DNA from: Caldifarciminota bacterium | GTDB taxonomy: Bacteria > Hydrothermota > Tepidihabitantia > SM23-42 | Assembly (NCBI GenBank): GCA_020355325.1 | Contig: CP070664.1 | Location: 2,015,090 to 2,048,964, forward strand | Direction: 5' to 3' | DNA: 33,875 nt | Shown here: piece by piece, positions 16,334 through 23,512 of the stretch | Layout: each line of letters opens with the position of its first letter | Numbering within the stretch: the stretch's first letter is position 1 | Notes under the pieces: generated by a model | Told to the model about the DNA's origin: nothing | What the model saw: only the letters and a program-made list of their open reading frames with translations | Databases searched by the model: none | Made by a program: the position numbers and the translations under genes

Positions 16334-17016
16334 TACACCTTTCTCATATTATGCACATACTTCTTGAATGCTTGTTCAATCCCTTTTTTAAACCTCCCTG
16401 CACCGCCTTGCGATGGATGTCGGACATACGCACACGGGATGCCTAATTGTTGTAAAGAGAATTCTGCTTTTCTTCCGAGCGCAATGATCTTTTCTGGTTT
16501 AAGCTGCGACAATATTTCAGAGAGGATCACAGAGTAGTGGAGTACCTCAACAGTTGTGGGAGTTCGAACAGATAGGATAGTACCTTTTTTATATGGATGG
16601 ATTGGTACGCAATTCCAGACAAAAAATTTCGGATGATACTGATTCATGGTACCCCAGAAAATTCTCGCAGAGTTTGAAACATATGGTGTCGATTTCCTTA
16701 TTCTCGGTGTCGGATTGTCGGTACTCGACCGCCTGCCTTGAAACGGTAATTCATGCATTACAAGCTGTCGTTCACCAGTAAATGGAATACCAGAAAAACG
16801 GCATCCCCATGGACCCGGTGCTTCGCCAACAACCATAACAGGTGGCCGTTGTGTAAAACTTTCGAAATAGTTGTGCAAATTTTCTCTTCTTATTTGTGCA
16901 GCATCTGGTAAATCTACCCGTTTATCCCTATCTTTATATTGATTAAACAACCTGTCAGAAGAAGGAATAGTGAAAATCTTTCTTTTAAAAAAATCCCAAA
17001 GGTCTTGAAGACTCAT
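16333..17016 (-). CDS. Uracil-DNA glycosylase superfamily protein
   Basis: A 227-residue protein with the two UDG-superfamily active-site motifs: GEAPGPWGCRFSG (64-76), which would hold the base-activating loop, and RHPSQGGAGRF (199-209), the DNA-intercalation loop. NCVPIHPY at 135-142 corresponds to the conserved Asn strand. The four-cysteine iron-sulfur cluster pattern of family 4/5 enzymes is absent, so it is a cluster-less branch. Uracil excision is expected but the exact base specificity is open. The start codon has no clear Shine-Dalgarno. It is coupled to the downstream M24 peptidase by overlapping stop and start. Confidence 0.8.
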   Translation of the reverse strand: MSLQDLWDFFKRKIFTIPSSDRLFNQYKDRDKRVDLPDAAQIRRENLHNYFESFTQRPPVMVVGEAPGPWGCRFSGIPFTGERQLVMHELPFQGRRSSTDNPTPRIRKSTPYVSNSARIFWGTMNQYHPKFFVWNCVPIHPYKKGTILSVRTPTTVEVLHYSVILSEILSQLKPEKIIALGRKAEFSLQQLGIPCAYVRHPSQGGAGRFKKGIEQAFKKYVHNMRKV

Positions 17017-17049
17017 ACATCAACAATACGAAACTATCCTCTGTGTTGC

Positions 17050-17430
17050 TTAGTGTCGTTCTGATAATCCTTCTTTAATGCGCCAGGCCGGAGGTTCACT
17101 AATCGCACCCCAATATTCTGTTATTTCACAAATGCGTTCATCCTTGAATTTAAAAAAAGAAGTTGCATAAAAACTCTGCTTTTCATCTTCAGAATAGACT
17201 CTTGCAACAGAGACAACGATGTCATCCATGGAGAGTAAACGCACGAGTTCGTTGAACCACCTACCAGGATATCGTTTATTTACTACAATAAAGTTTTTCC
17301 CAGTAAATATTTCTCTCGTATTCGGCCAATAGACAATGCAATCCTGAGAGAGCAGTTTACCTGCCTCATCGAACTGCGCTTCATGGAACAGTTTCAAAAA
17401 CCTCTCTACGATATGTTCATGTGATTTCAT
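17050..17430 (-). CDS. SnoaL-like / NTF2-superfamily protein
   Basis: A 126-residue cytosolic protein. The beginning, HIVERFLKLFHEAQFDEAGKL, then DCIVYWPNTREIFTGKNF and the closing ICEITEYWG with a C-terminal WRIKEG form the cone-shaped NTF2-like pattern seen in SnoaL-type proteins. These range from ketosteroid-isomerase-like enzymes to non-catalytic scaffolds. Nothing here fixes a substrate. GAGGAG precedes the ATG with good spacing. The UDG-like gene begins 33 bases downstream in the same direction, so this gene may lead a three-gene unit with the UDG-like and M24 genes. Confidence 0.72.
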   Translation of the reverse strand: MKSHEHIVERFLKLFHEAQFDEAGKLLSQDCIVYWPNTREIFTGKNFIVVNKRYPGRWFNELVRLLSMDDIVVSVARVYSEDEKQSFYATSFFKFKDERICEITEYWGAISEPPAWRIKEGLSERH

Positions 17431-17512
17431 ATTATCTCCTCAACGATTTTTAATTCTTAATGAATATCTTCTCTGGTTCTTTATGTTAATTCTCTCTTTA
17501 TTCAGGAACCTA

Positions 17513-18370
17513 TTATTTCTTTTCACCGCGGTACTTGATGAATGTACCGGTTCGATACTCCTCAAAGGCCACATCCAATTCTTCTTGCGTATTCATAACA
17601 ATAGGACCATACCATGCTACAGGTTCTTTAATAGGTTTACCGGAAATAAGAAGAAAACGTAAGTTGTGCTCATACGTGCTTATTTTTATTTTTTCAACAT
17701 CGCTGAAAATCACAACTCGTTCTACGCCGATTGCCTTCTTTGTTTGGGGATAGAAATACCCGTTGCCTTCGATTATGTAAGCGAATACTTGATGTCCCTT
17801 TCTTACTGAGAAATTAAATTCTGCGTGCGGAACGAGAGATACATCAAGGTATGTAGGATCCACAATAATATCTTGGACTGGTCCTTTCGCCCCCTTTACT
17901 TCACCGCAAATTACTTTTAGTGTGATACCTTTACCAAATGAAATTTCTGGGATCTGTTCTTTTTTTATTTCTTGGTAGCGAGGATTCATCATCTTACAAG
18001 AGGCGGGCAGATTGACCCATAATTGAAATCCCCACATTCTTCCTTCATACTGTTGGGGCATCTCCTGGTGTATGATACCACTTCCAGCAGTCATCCACTG
18101 AACATCTCCAGACTCTATCACACCTTTATTCCCGAGACTATCTTCGTGTTTTATCACGCCTGTGAGGACGTAGGTTACAGTTTCGATACCGCGATGAGGA
18201 TGCCAGGGGAATCCAAGTATGTAGTCGCGTGGTTTATCAGAGCCAAAATCATCCAACAGTAAGAAAGGATCGAGGAGCGGCGCTTCGTTATAACCAAATG
18301 CGCGTTTCAATCGGACGCCCGCACCTTCGATTGTCGGTTTGCTCTCTAAGATCTTTAACGTTGGCTTCAT
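17513..18370 (-). CDS. Pirin family protein
   Basis: A 285-residue bicupin of the pirin/YhhW family. The metal ligands are all present in the N-terminal cupin: His57 and His59 in FPWHPHRG, His101 and Glu103 in IIHQEMP. PLLDPFLLLDDFG (31-43) and MTAGSGI complete the signature. Bacterial pirins act as quercetin dioxygenases or as redox-responsive modulators of other enzymes, so the role here is unspecified. The ATG at 18368-18370 has no Shine-Dalgarno and lies six bases after a -10 box. Confidence 0.93.
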   Translation of the reverse strand: MKPTLKILESKPTIEGAGVRLKRAFGYNEAPLLDPFLLLDDFGSDKPRDYILGFPWHPHRGIETVTYVLTGVIKHEDSLGNKGVIESGDVQWMTAGSGIIHQEMPQQYEGRMWGFQLWVNLPASCKMMNPRYQEIKKEQIPEISFGKGITLKVICGEVKGAKGPVQDIIVDPTYLDVSLVPHAEFNFSVRKGHQVFAYIIEGNGYFYPQTKKAIGVERVVIFSDVEKIKISTYEHNLRFLLISGKPIKEPVAWYGPIVMNTQEELDVAFEEYRTGTFIKYRGEKK

Positions 18371-18376
18371 ATAAGC

Positions 18377-18404
18377 ATTATCATTAATTTTATATTATTG
18401 TCAA
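18377..18404 (-). promoter_or_regulatory. Pirin promoter (leaderless geometry)
   Basis: Minus strand TTGACA (18399-18404), 16 bases, GATAAT (18377-18382), six bases, ATG. The first base of the start codon is at the expected +1. Confidence 0.7.
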
Positions 18405-18405
18405 G

Positions 18406-18558
18406 ATGATACCCTTTTCATCCCGAATCAACGTCTCAGGCCATGGTTTCTTGTGCACGAAAGATGAATTGGATCGAAACATCGAATATTTACAGGATTT
18501 ACTAACACAAGGCACAGACCACGAAAGCCTGATTTATAAGCGTTTGAGCGCTGTTTAG
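18406..18558 (+). CDS. Possible 50-residue protein opposite the pirin promoter
   Basis: An ATG at 18406 opens a 50-codon frame to TAG at 18556-18558. The product starts MIPFSSRINVSGHGFLCTKD and continues as a charged, probably helical stretch (DELDRNIEYLQDLLTQ). Composition looks protein-like. However, no ribosome site and no convincing promoter precede it, although a TATATT lies at 18391-18396. It could be a real small protein, the remnant of a longer gene, or chance. Confidence 0.25.
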   Translation: MIPFSSRINVSGHGFLCTKDELDRNIEYLQDLLTQGTDHESLIYKRLSAV

Positions 18559-18577
18559 CCTATCGGATTGAAGCCGA

Positions 18578-18994
18578 TTATTCTCCGATTATCTTAATCA
18601 ATACGCGCTTTTTCCTCTGGCCATCAAACTCGCCATAGAATATCTGTTCCCATGGTCCAAAATCTAATTTTCCGTTTGTTACTGCAACGACGACTTCTCT
18701 ACCCATTACTTGCCGTTTGATATGTGCATCACCGTTTGTTTCACCAGTGAAATTGTGTTTGTAGAGTTCTGGATTGTGTGGAATGTATTTCTCGAGCCAT
18801 TTCTTATAATCTTCATGTAGTCCGGATTCATCGTCGTTGATAAAGATACTCGCCGTAATATGCATAGGATTTACGAGACATAACCCCTCTTTAATGCCAC
18901 TCTCTCGGAGGGTTTTTTCTACCTCTGGCGTGATATTGATGAACTCGATTCGCTCTTGCGTATTGAACCATAGCTCTTTTCTATAACTTTTCAT
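18578..18994 (-). CDS. yjbQ: YjbQ/UPF0047 family protein
   Basis: A 138-residue member of the UPF0047/YjbQ family; some members have weak thiamine-phosphate synthase activity but the physiological role is unsettled. Signature residues are intact: His45 in [15 protein letters not shown] (with Asp54, Asp55, Glu56), [12 protein letters not shown] (87-98, with His91), and the closing [13 protein letters not shown] with Glu122 and Asp124. Length is normal. AGGTGA precedes the ATG. The gene begins only eight bases after the membrane-anchored protein gene at 19003-19305, so the two are probably one operon. Confidence 0.92.
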   Translation of the reverse strand: MKSYRKELWFNTQERIEFINITPEVEKTLRESGIKEGLCLVNPMHITASIFINDDESGLHEDYKKWLEKYIPHNPELYKHNFTGETNGDAHIKRQVMGREVVVAVTNGKLDFGPWEQIFYGEFDGQRKKRVLIKIIGE

Positions 18995-19002
18995 ATTTTC
19001 AC

Positions 19003-19305
19003 CTAATCTTTTAACCTTAATTCACCTCGTACGCGTACCTCATCCTCTATCTTTATTTTTGCTGGCCACGGATCATCTATCTTGACTTTAATTGGATGAG
19101 AAGGATAAGCACTCCACTCCACAATATTAATGTCTATTGGTTTTTTTATTATGACTTCTATAGGTCCTTCACTTCGTAGTGTTGAGGTGCTGCCTTCTTG
19201 TGCAACGGCCGTTTGAAGCTGGAATATTTTATCGGCAGCGAGAATGGTAAGCATCACTGCAATCCAGATGAGTACAACCTTTAATGTTTTGTCACTCACA
19301 GACAT
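19003..19305 (-). CDS. Small membrane-anchored protein, unknown function
   Basis: A 100-residue protein with one N-terminal hydrophobic helix (about 8-26) followed by an exported domain of about 65 residues. The latter alternates beta-strand-like segments such as [16 protein letters not shown] and [17 protein letters not shown], and ends [10 protein letters not shown]. No family recognised. It is either a signal-anchor or a cleaved export signal (TAVAQ at 32-36 is a possible site). AAAGGAGG sits five bases before the ATG. The intrinsic terminator at 19374-19410 separates it from upstream transcription, so it probably has its own start in 19306-19373, where no clear consensus promoter is seen. 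Confidence 0.6.
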   Translation of the reverse strand: MSVSDKTLKVVLIWIAVMLTILAADKIFQLQTAVAQEGSTSTLRSEGPIEVIIKKPIDINIVEWSAYPSHPIKVKIDDPWPAKIKIEDEVRVRGELRLKD

Positions 19306-19373
19306 AGAGACCTCCTTTGAACGAATGGTACTTCAATTTTGCGATTTAATTTCAAAGGCAAGATTTCCTTCAT

Positions 19374-19410
19374 AAAAAAAGCGAGGGCAGATTTTATCAA
19401 CCTGCCCTGC
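19374..19410 (-). terminator. Intrinsic terminator
   Basis: Minus strand: AGGGCAG (19402-19408 complement) pairs perfectly with CTGCCCT (19384-19390 complement) across an 11-base loop, followed by CGC and seven T residues (19374-19380). It would end transcription of the DUF2769 lipoprotein gene, 236 bases after that gene's stop. The remainder of the 341-base gap 19306-19646 shows no gene with a start codon and ribosome site. Confidence 0.75.
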
Positions 19411-19646
19411 TCCGTTATCTTCCCTGATAGAAATCTTTAACCTGGTGCTAATGATTTGTCAATTCGTGAACTCAAATCTCTATTAGATGAGAATACGAAT
19501 CGAATTTTTGTGAAAAGGCATAATTGTGGAAACATATCGAACAATTGTTGAAAACATGACTTTGGCGCTTTCCTCAACAGGATAAGCAAATGCACTGGTA
19601 GAGATCATAGGAAAGCCGATCGAATCTATCTCGGCGAAGCGGTTCT

Positions 19647-20015
19647 TTATTTACTCATTTCTTCCGCTGCCATTAATGATTTCGCATCACCTTCGATACA
19701 GTAGTATCCCCACTTCAAGCCCATCTTCTTCGTCACCGGACAATCAGGGCAGATACAACCTTTTTTCTCTTTGATGCAGTTACTCTTGCCCACAAGACAG
19801 AATCCGCCTTTTTCATCACACTCGACCCAGCTTGGACATTTGCCGCAGATGCAGTTGTTAAAGACATATTCTTGCTTTTCTTCATCGGTCATTTCGGGCG
19901 CTGCTGGCTTTTCTGCTGCGGGTTCTTCTTTTTTACCGCAGCTCTGTACGAAGAGTACGGTGACGAACCCAAGGGCACCGGTTGCTAGTCTTTTTAGGAA
20001 ACTCCTTCTCGTCAT
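19647..20015 (-). CDS. Tat-exported lipoprotein with cysteine-rich DUF2769 domain
   Basis: A 122-residue lipoprotein. The start is the ATG at 20013-20015, preceded by GAAGGGAGGT. The ATG 11 codons upstream lies only three bases after the -10 box and so is outside the transcript. The N-terminus TRRSFLKRL is a twin-arginine signal and VLFVQSC ends in the lipobox Cys26. After a Pro/Ala/Glu-rich linker comes a DUF2769 domain (about 51-110) with ten cysteines: 55, 57, 60, 66, 73, 80, 87, 89, 92 and 106. Pairs CxCxxC and CxCxxC suggest metal or iron-sulfur binding, and Tat export fits a cofactor inserted before transport. The function of DUF2769 is unknown. Confidence 0.82.
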   Translation of the reverse strand: MTRRSFLKRLATGALGFVTVLFVQSCGKKEEPAAEKPAAPEMTDEEKQEYVFNNCICGKCPSWVECDEKGGFCLVGKSNCIKEKKGCICPDCPVTKKMGLKWGYYCIEGDAKSLMAAEEMSK

Positions 20016-20051
20016 ATGACCTCCCTTCGTGGATTTACATAACTTCATTAT

Positions 20052-20080
20052 ATTGTACTAAAAAGCGTGTGCCTTGTCAA
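20052..20080 (-). promoter_or_regulatory. Promoter of the DUF2769 lipoprotein
   Basis: Minus strand TTGACA (20075-20080), 17 bases, TACAAT (20052-20057). The predicted transcript start lies between the two candidate ATGs and selects the one at 20015. Confidence 0.75.
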
Positions 20081-20161
20081 TAACCAACATAGGTACACCT
20101 TATACATGCGTGCACTGCATCGCATGCCGTTAGGGATGATTCTTGTCACGTACTGATTTTT

Positions 20162-20773
20162 TTAATAGTATTCCTGCGTGTCGCTAACTCTGGTGATTTC
20201 GATAATCTTAATCGGCGAGATGAGCATTTGGTTGTCTGTCAGCTGTTGCTGAATTGTTCTCACAACATCCATCCCTTGTATCACTCGGCCAAACGCGGCA
20301 AATCCCTGCCCATCTGGATTCCGCTTACCACCGAAGTCTAACTCGGGTTGATCTCCGATGCAAATAAAGAACTCAGAGCTCGCAGTGCCGGGCTCTCGCC
20401 TCGCCATCGATATGATGCCATCTTTATGCTCTATACCGGTCTTGTCTGTTGTCTCATGACTAATCGCTGGGAGCCTCGAGTCGCTCTCAATAAATCCTAT
20501 ACCGCCCTGAATAACCTCAATTGTAATATCATTATCTGGTTGATTATCAAGCCTGACGACGCGATAAAAAGAGGCTTTCTTGAAACGATTCTCATCAACA
20601 TAGCGCAGAAAATTTACAGCGGTAATAGGCGCTTTGTCTTCATATACCTCGATGATGATATCTCCTAATTCAGTAGACATCAAAACGCGTGGATTATCTT
20701 TGTAACAACCAATACTAAAAAAAATAGAGAATTTAATGAGTGTATAGAGCAAGATTCTATGAGAAATAGTCAT
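20162..20773 (-). CDS. Cyclophilin-type peptidyl-prolyl isomerase, predicted lipoprotein
   Basis: A 203-residue cyclophilin that catalyses cis-trans isomerisation of prolyl bonds, here outside the cytoplasm. The N-terminal hydrophobic segment ends in IFFSIGC, giving a lipid-modified Cys23. The PPIase domain (28-195) shows TELGDIIIEVYEDKAPITAVNF, Arg71 in SFYRVV (catalytic Arg), VIQGG with Gln89, GIISMAR, SSEFFI with the substrate-binding Phe, and FGRVIQGMDVV. The ATG has no ribosome site and lies six bases after a TATACT -10 box. The divergent UGA-interrupted gene is separated by an inverted-repeat element. Confidence 0.9.
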   Translation of the reverse strand: MTISHRILLYTLIKFSIFFSIGCYKDNPRVLMSTELGDIIIEVYEDKAPITAVNFLRYVDENRFKKASFYRVVRLDNQPDNDITIEVIQGGIGFIESDSRLPAISHETTDKTGIEHKDGIISMARREPGTASSEFFICIGDQPELDFGGKRNPDGQGFAAFGRVIQGMDVVRTIQQQLTDNQMLISPIKIIEITRVSDTQEYY

Positions 20774-20779
20774 ATTTTT

Positions 20780-20808
20780 AGTATAACAGAATACATTAAT
20801 AATGTCAA
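20780..20808 (-). promoter_or_regulatory. Cyclophilin promoter (leaderless geometry)
   Basis: Minus strand TTGACA (20803-20808), 17 bases, TATACT (20780-20785), six bases, ATG. This is the best-scoring of the leaderless arrangements in the window. Confidence 0.78.
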
Positions 20809-20814
20809 TAACGT

Positions 20815-20931
20815 AAAGGAGGACAGACTACTTTTCAAAACATCCAGCGTATATGAATCCTTTAAAATGAAAATGTTGTGCTGGTTGACTAAAAAGTTTA
20901 ATGTTTTCCTTGAAAAGTAGCCTGTCCCCTT
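20815..20931. repeat. Imperfect inverted-repeat element of about 115 bases between divergent promoters
   Basis: The arms at 20821-20838 and 20910-20927 pair at 17 of 18 positions, and further pairing (CCAGC 20844-20848 with GCTGG 20880-20884) continues inward. It could fold into one long hairpin. The outer sequence GGGGACAGGCTACTTTT resembles REP/IS200-type palindromic ends by recollection, not by search. No transposase is encoded here, so it may be a non-autonomous element or a regulatory palindrome. Confidence 0.65.
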
Positions 20932-20935
20932 AATC

Positions 20936-20964
20936 TTGACTTTTCGCCCATTTTGGGTTATCAT
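20936..20964 (+). promoter_or_regulatory. Promoter of the UGA-interrupted lipoprotein gene
   Basis: TTGACT (20936-20941), 17 bases, TATCAT (20959-20964). AAGGAG at 20974-20979 and the ATG at 20985 follow. Confidence 0.65.
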
Positions 20965-20984
20965 TGATTTATGAAGGAGTTTCT

Positions 20985-21374
20985 ATGACCAAAAATATAC
21001 TTTTCTCTACGCTATTCATTGTTCTCCTTTTCATCGGCTGTGGCGGAGAAGGAACTTGGGATGGGCCTGTGCTTGTGCCACCTCTGCTCGTTGCACCAGA
21101 GGATGGCTCAACAATTACTCAAAATCCTCCGACATTTATCTGGCAGTCAGTGGAAAATAGCGAAATTATTTATATTTTGGAGGTTGCCACTGATGAACAA
21201 TTTAACGATGGTTCGATTGTGATTTCTGCGACTATTTTGCCACCAGACACGATTTACTCGCCTCATAATCCCTTACCCTCTGGTGAGTATTTCTGGCACA
21301 TGTGTATAATGGAGAATTGTTGAGGTGGAGAACAAGGGGATTGGTCTAATCCCCACAGTTTTACAGCACCATAG
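20985..21374 (+). CDS. Lipoprotein with Ig/Fn3-like domain, in-frame TGA at codon 113 (selenocysteine or nonsense)
   Basis: The ATG at 20985 follows AAGGAG by five bases, which rules out the upstream TTG. Residues 1-19 form a lipoprotein signal ending LLFIGC (Cys19). A single Ig/Fn3-type domain follows (APEDGSTITQNPPTFIWQ, then SGEYFWHMC). The frame meets TGA at 21321-21323 after MENC, yet continues as GGEQGDWSNPHSFTAP to TAG at 21372-21374. That tail is the natural last strand of such domains, so the TGA lies inside the ancestral gene. Nineteen bases after TGA a perfect 7-bp hairpin (21336-21354) has the loop GGTCT, as in the E. coli fdhF SECIS. Read-through would give a Cys112-Sec113 pair. 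A pseudogene is the main alternative. Confidence 0.6.
21336..21354 (+). promoter_or_regulatory. Candidate bacterial SECIS-like hairpin
   Basis: GGGGATT (21336-21342), loop GGTCT (21343-21347), AATCCCC (21348-21354): seven perfect pairs, with the loop beginning 19 bases after the TGA. Spacing and a G-rich loop start fit bacterial SECIS rules. The same bases also encode a common GDWSNP protein motif, so the fold may be partly fortuitous. A weak terminator is another reading. Confidence 0.4.
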
Positions 21375-21455
21375 TTCAGCACGCTAATACAAATTTGTAT
21401 AGTAACACGACAATGGCTGATAATACTGTTCCTTGTGTTGATTAAGGTTTGATGT

Positions 21456-22361
21456 TTAATAACGCGGAGCCGTATACTTGTCGCGAAATTGATAATAGAG
21501 AGAAACTAAAAGCTGGATTAGTTTCTCGAATTCACGGTCTTTCGTGACAAATTCATCCTGAATATAAATTAATGCAGTCGATACAAGTATTTTGTCTTTA
21601 AATGAATCGAAGGAATCTAATGCACCTTCCTCACTCATTTTATTCAGATTTTCAAGACTCTTCAGCACAATATCGAACTCTTCTTGATAATTTTGAGGGT
21701 CAGGATTTTTGGTTTTAGAATCCCTAACTGCCTGAAGAGCCTCCATGAGTGCAATTTCAAAGATCCTGTATTCTCCGGTGAGTGTTGTCAGATCTTTCCG
21801 AGAAACTTCACAGGGATGCCATTCAATATTAATAACGAGATTTCTCCGATACTGTCCATAGATGGTTGCCAAAAAAGTAATATAATCTTGCAATTCTAAA
21901 GACAGTTGATTTTTTAATGGTCCTTGCAGCCATTTCAGTATTGTTGCAATACGAGCATGCTCCATGATTTTTTCTAAGGAAGATTTTTTCAGTTTTCTGA
22001 ATTCTTCTTCTAAGAGTGTAATATGTTCAAGGTTAATATCAACACCTTCGCCTATTTTGGATTTTAGGTACTCATAGAGCCTATCGGCTCGAAAATCTTG
22101 GGTGGGTATTGTAAATCCGGTGTACGTACGTTTAGTGAAAGCCCGAATGAGTTTAGGTTCAAACTTCAAGTTTTTAGGAATTTGTGAGCTTGAGAGGACG
22201 ATTTTAAAATATTCTATAAAATTTTCAATGTCGCGCATCATCATATAAATCTCGACCTGAACTTTAATCTTCTCATTGAGAATGTTTATCATTTCTTGAG
22301 CGGGTGTCTCCCGTAATATAAATGCAAGTATTTTCTCCAGATTATCTAGATGTGTCGTCAT
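21456..22361 (-). CDS. Hypothetical all-helical cytosolic protein
   Basis: A 301-residue protein with no recognised domain. It is almost wholly helical and highly charged, with amphipathic stretches such as LLEEEFRKLKKSSLEKIMEH and no signal peptide or membrane segment. Regular Leu/Ile spacing suggests a helical bundle or TPR-like arrangement, but no repeat unit is clear. The ATG (22359-22361) lacks a ribosome site and stands six bases after TACAAT. It does not appear to share an operon with its neighbours: the anti-sigma gene ends 133 bases upstream. The sequence 22362-22494 holds only its promoter. Confidence 0.6.
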   Translation of the reverse strand: MTTHLDNLEKILAFILRETPAQEMINILNEKIKVQVEIYMMMRDIENFIEYFKIVLSSSQIPKNLKFEPKLIRAFTKRTYTGFTIPTQDFRADRLYEYLKSKIGEGVDINLEHITLLEEEFRKLKKSSLEKIMEHARIATILKWLQGPLKNQLSLELQDYITFLATIYGQYRRNLVINIEWHPCEVSRKDLTTLTGEYRIFEIALMEALQAVRDSKTKNPDPQNYQEEFDIVLKSLENLNKMSEEGALDSFDSFKDKILVSTALIYIQDEFVTKDREFEKLIQLLVSLYYQFRDKYTAPRY

Positions 22362-22367
22362 TATTTT

Positions 22368-22395
22368 ATTGTAATGAGAATATAAAAAAATGCAA
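22368..22395 (-). promoter_or_regulatory. Promoter of the helical protein (leaderless geometry)
   Basis: Minus strand TTGCAT (22390-22395, only three matches to consensus), 16 bases, TACAAT (22368-22373), six bases, ATG. Confidence 0.45.
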
Positions 22396-22494
22396 TACTA
22401 AAGGAAAGATCGAACGGTGCTGTACGTAAAGGGGATATCGTTTGGTGCCGGAGAGGCGAGGTATCGAGGAAAAGTGATAACTTGTGCGAAGCGG

Positions 22495-22980
22495 CTAGCG
22501 TTGCATACGCACGAGTGAATAGAGGGAGCTGACAATAATCAGAACAGACCCCAATGCTATGATGAATGCGAGACCGTAGGCGGGTACGGTTATGCGACCC
22601 ATGAGCTGTGATAGATTGCTGAAAAATTTGCTGAGATCAAAGAGCTGGATAGAAGGAAACGTTAATATAAAGGGAATGATGACTGAGCCGAACAACATTG
22701 CGACCACAGCGTATATAGCCATCCGATAGGCATAGAGCCAGAAAAAACCTCCCATTTGGGTTTGTTGTATCTGGATGCGAGTGCGTACTCGCCTCTCAAT
22801 GAGTCCTGGTTGCAATTCCACGGAGAGTTCTTTTTCGATTGCAGATTCAATGTTGAACTCTCGCTGGCATACAGAACACACCTCGAGGTGATGTTCGAAC
22901 TCCCGCGCTTCGGTTTCTGTGAGTAACCCGAGTCGATAGGCGAGTAACTTTTCAGTATGTTGACAAGAGGTCCTCTTCAT
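22495..22980 (-). CDS. Zinc-finger anti-sigma factor, membrane bound
   Basis: A 161-residue anti-sigma factor. The cytosolic N-terminus carries the zf-HC2/ZAS motif His31-x3-Cys35-x2-Cys38 in HHLEVCSVCQ, with Cys6 and His8 upstream. Two transmembrane helices follow (about 81-108 and 131-156), so a signal at or outside the membrane could release the sigma factor. It overlaps the end of the ECF sigma gene by 29 bases, which indicates translational coupling and supports the pairing. GAGGAG and AGGA precede the ATG inside the sigma gene. Two membrane helices are more than the single helix of typical RsiW/RseA-type anti-sigmas. Confidence 0.87.
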   Translation of the reverse strand: MKRTSCQHTEKLLAYRLGLLTETEAREFEHHLEVCSVCQREFNIESAIEKELSVELQPGLIERRVRTRIQIQQTQMGGFFWLYAYRMAIYAVVAMLFGSVIIPFILTFPSIQLFDLSKFFSNLSQLMGRITVPAYGLAFIIALGSVLIIVSSLYSLVRMQR

Positions 22981-23509
22981 ATCCTCGTAACTCCTCTCTT
23001 AATCTTTTTCGTGCCCGATGAAGGCACACCTTAAAATTCTGTTCAGACAACTTCATGACCTCGGCTACCTCGGCAAGGCTGAATTCCTGATAATATGCGA
23101 GCGTTAAGAGCATGCGGTCGCGTTCCTTCAATCTGCCCAGGGCATCTTGGATAATCATATTTCTCCTCGTGAGGCCGAGTCCTGATTGCCCAACAGGTTC
23201 ATTTATTTCTTCAAGAGAAACAACCCGGCTTCGCTTTGCTCGACGAAAATAATCCCGAACGACGTTGCGCGCTATCGTACATACCCAGGCTCGAAAATGC
23301 TTCGCATTCTTAACTTTCTTAATGTTCATGAACACCTTGATAAACGTGTCCTGCGTAAGATCCTGACTGGCATCATAATCATTGACCATACGATAGATGA
23401 CAGTAAAAACCAATCCTTTATGCAAGGTGATAAGCTCGGTCATTGCGCGCTCATCACCGTCCTGCGCACTGCGGATCAGGTCCGCGATAGCATGGGTCTT
23501 TGCATCCAA
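22952..23509 (-). CDS. ECF-type RNA polymerase sigma factor
   Basis: A 185-residue group 4 sigma factor. Region 2 spans about 22-90 with DLTQDTFIKVF (50-60) and HFRAWVCTIARNVVRDYFRR (71-90), which melt and read the -10. Region 4 is about 122-175 with LKERDRMLLTLAYYQEFSLAEVAEVM and the helix-turn-helix SEQNFKVCLHRARKRLREEL for the -35. There is no extra C-terminal domain. It lies three bases after a DUF6249-like membrane protein gene and overlaps its anti-sigma gene. The candidate promoter TGTAACC-N16-CGTTCTA upstream of the operon would allow autoregulation. Confidence 0.93.
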   Translation of the reverse strand: MDAKTHAIADLIRSAQDGDERAMTELITLHKGLVFTVIYRMVNDYDASQDLTQDTFIKVFMNIKKVKNAKHFRAWVCTIARNVVRDYFRRAKRSRVVSLEEINEPVGQSGLGLTRRNMIIQDALGRLKERDRMLLTLAYYQEFSLAEVAEVMKLSEQNFKVCLHRARKRLREELRGYEEDLLSTY

Positions 23510-23512
23510 CGA

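Noticed and set aside
19455..19561. Plus-strand open frame encoding a protein-like stretch (LSIRELKSLLDENTNR and onward)
   Set aside because: It has no start codon or ribosome site and is preceded by an in-frame stop. It may be a gene remnant but cannot be supported.
20985..21323. Reading TGA as a sense codon throughout the genome (alternative genetic code)
   Set aside because: TGA serves as the normal terminal stop of several intact genes here, for example at 11800-11802 and 33753-33755.
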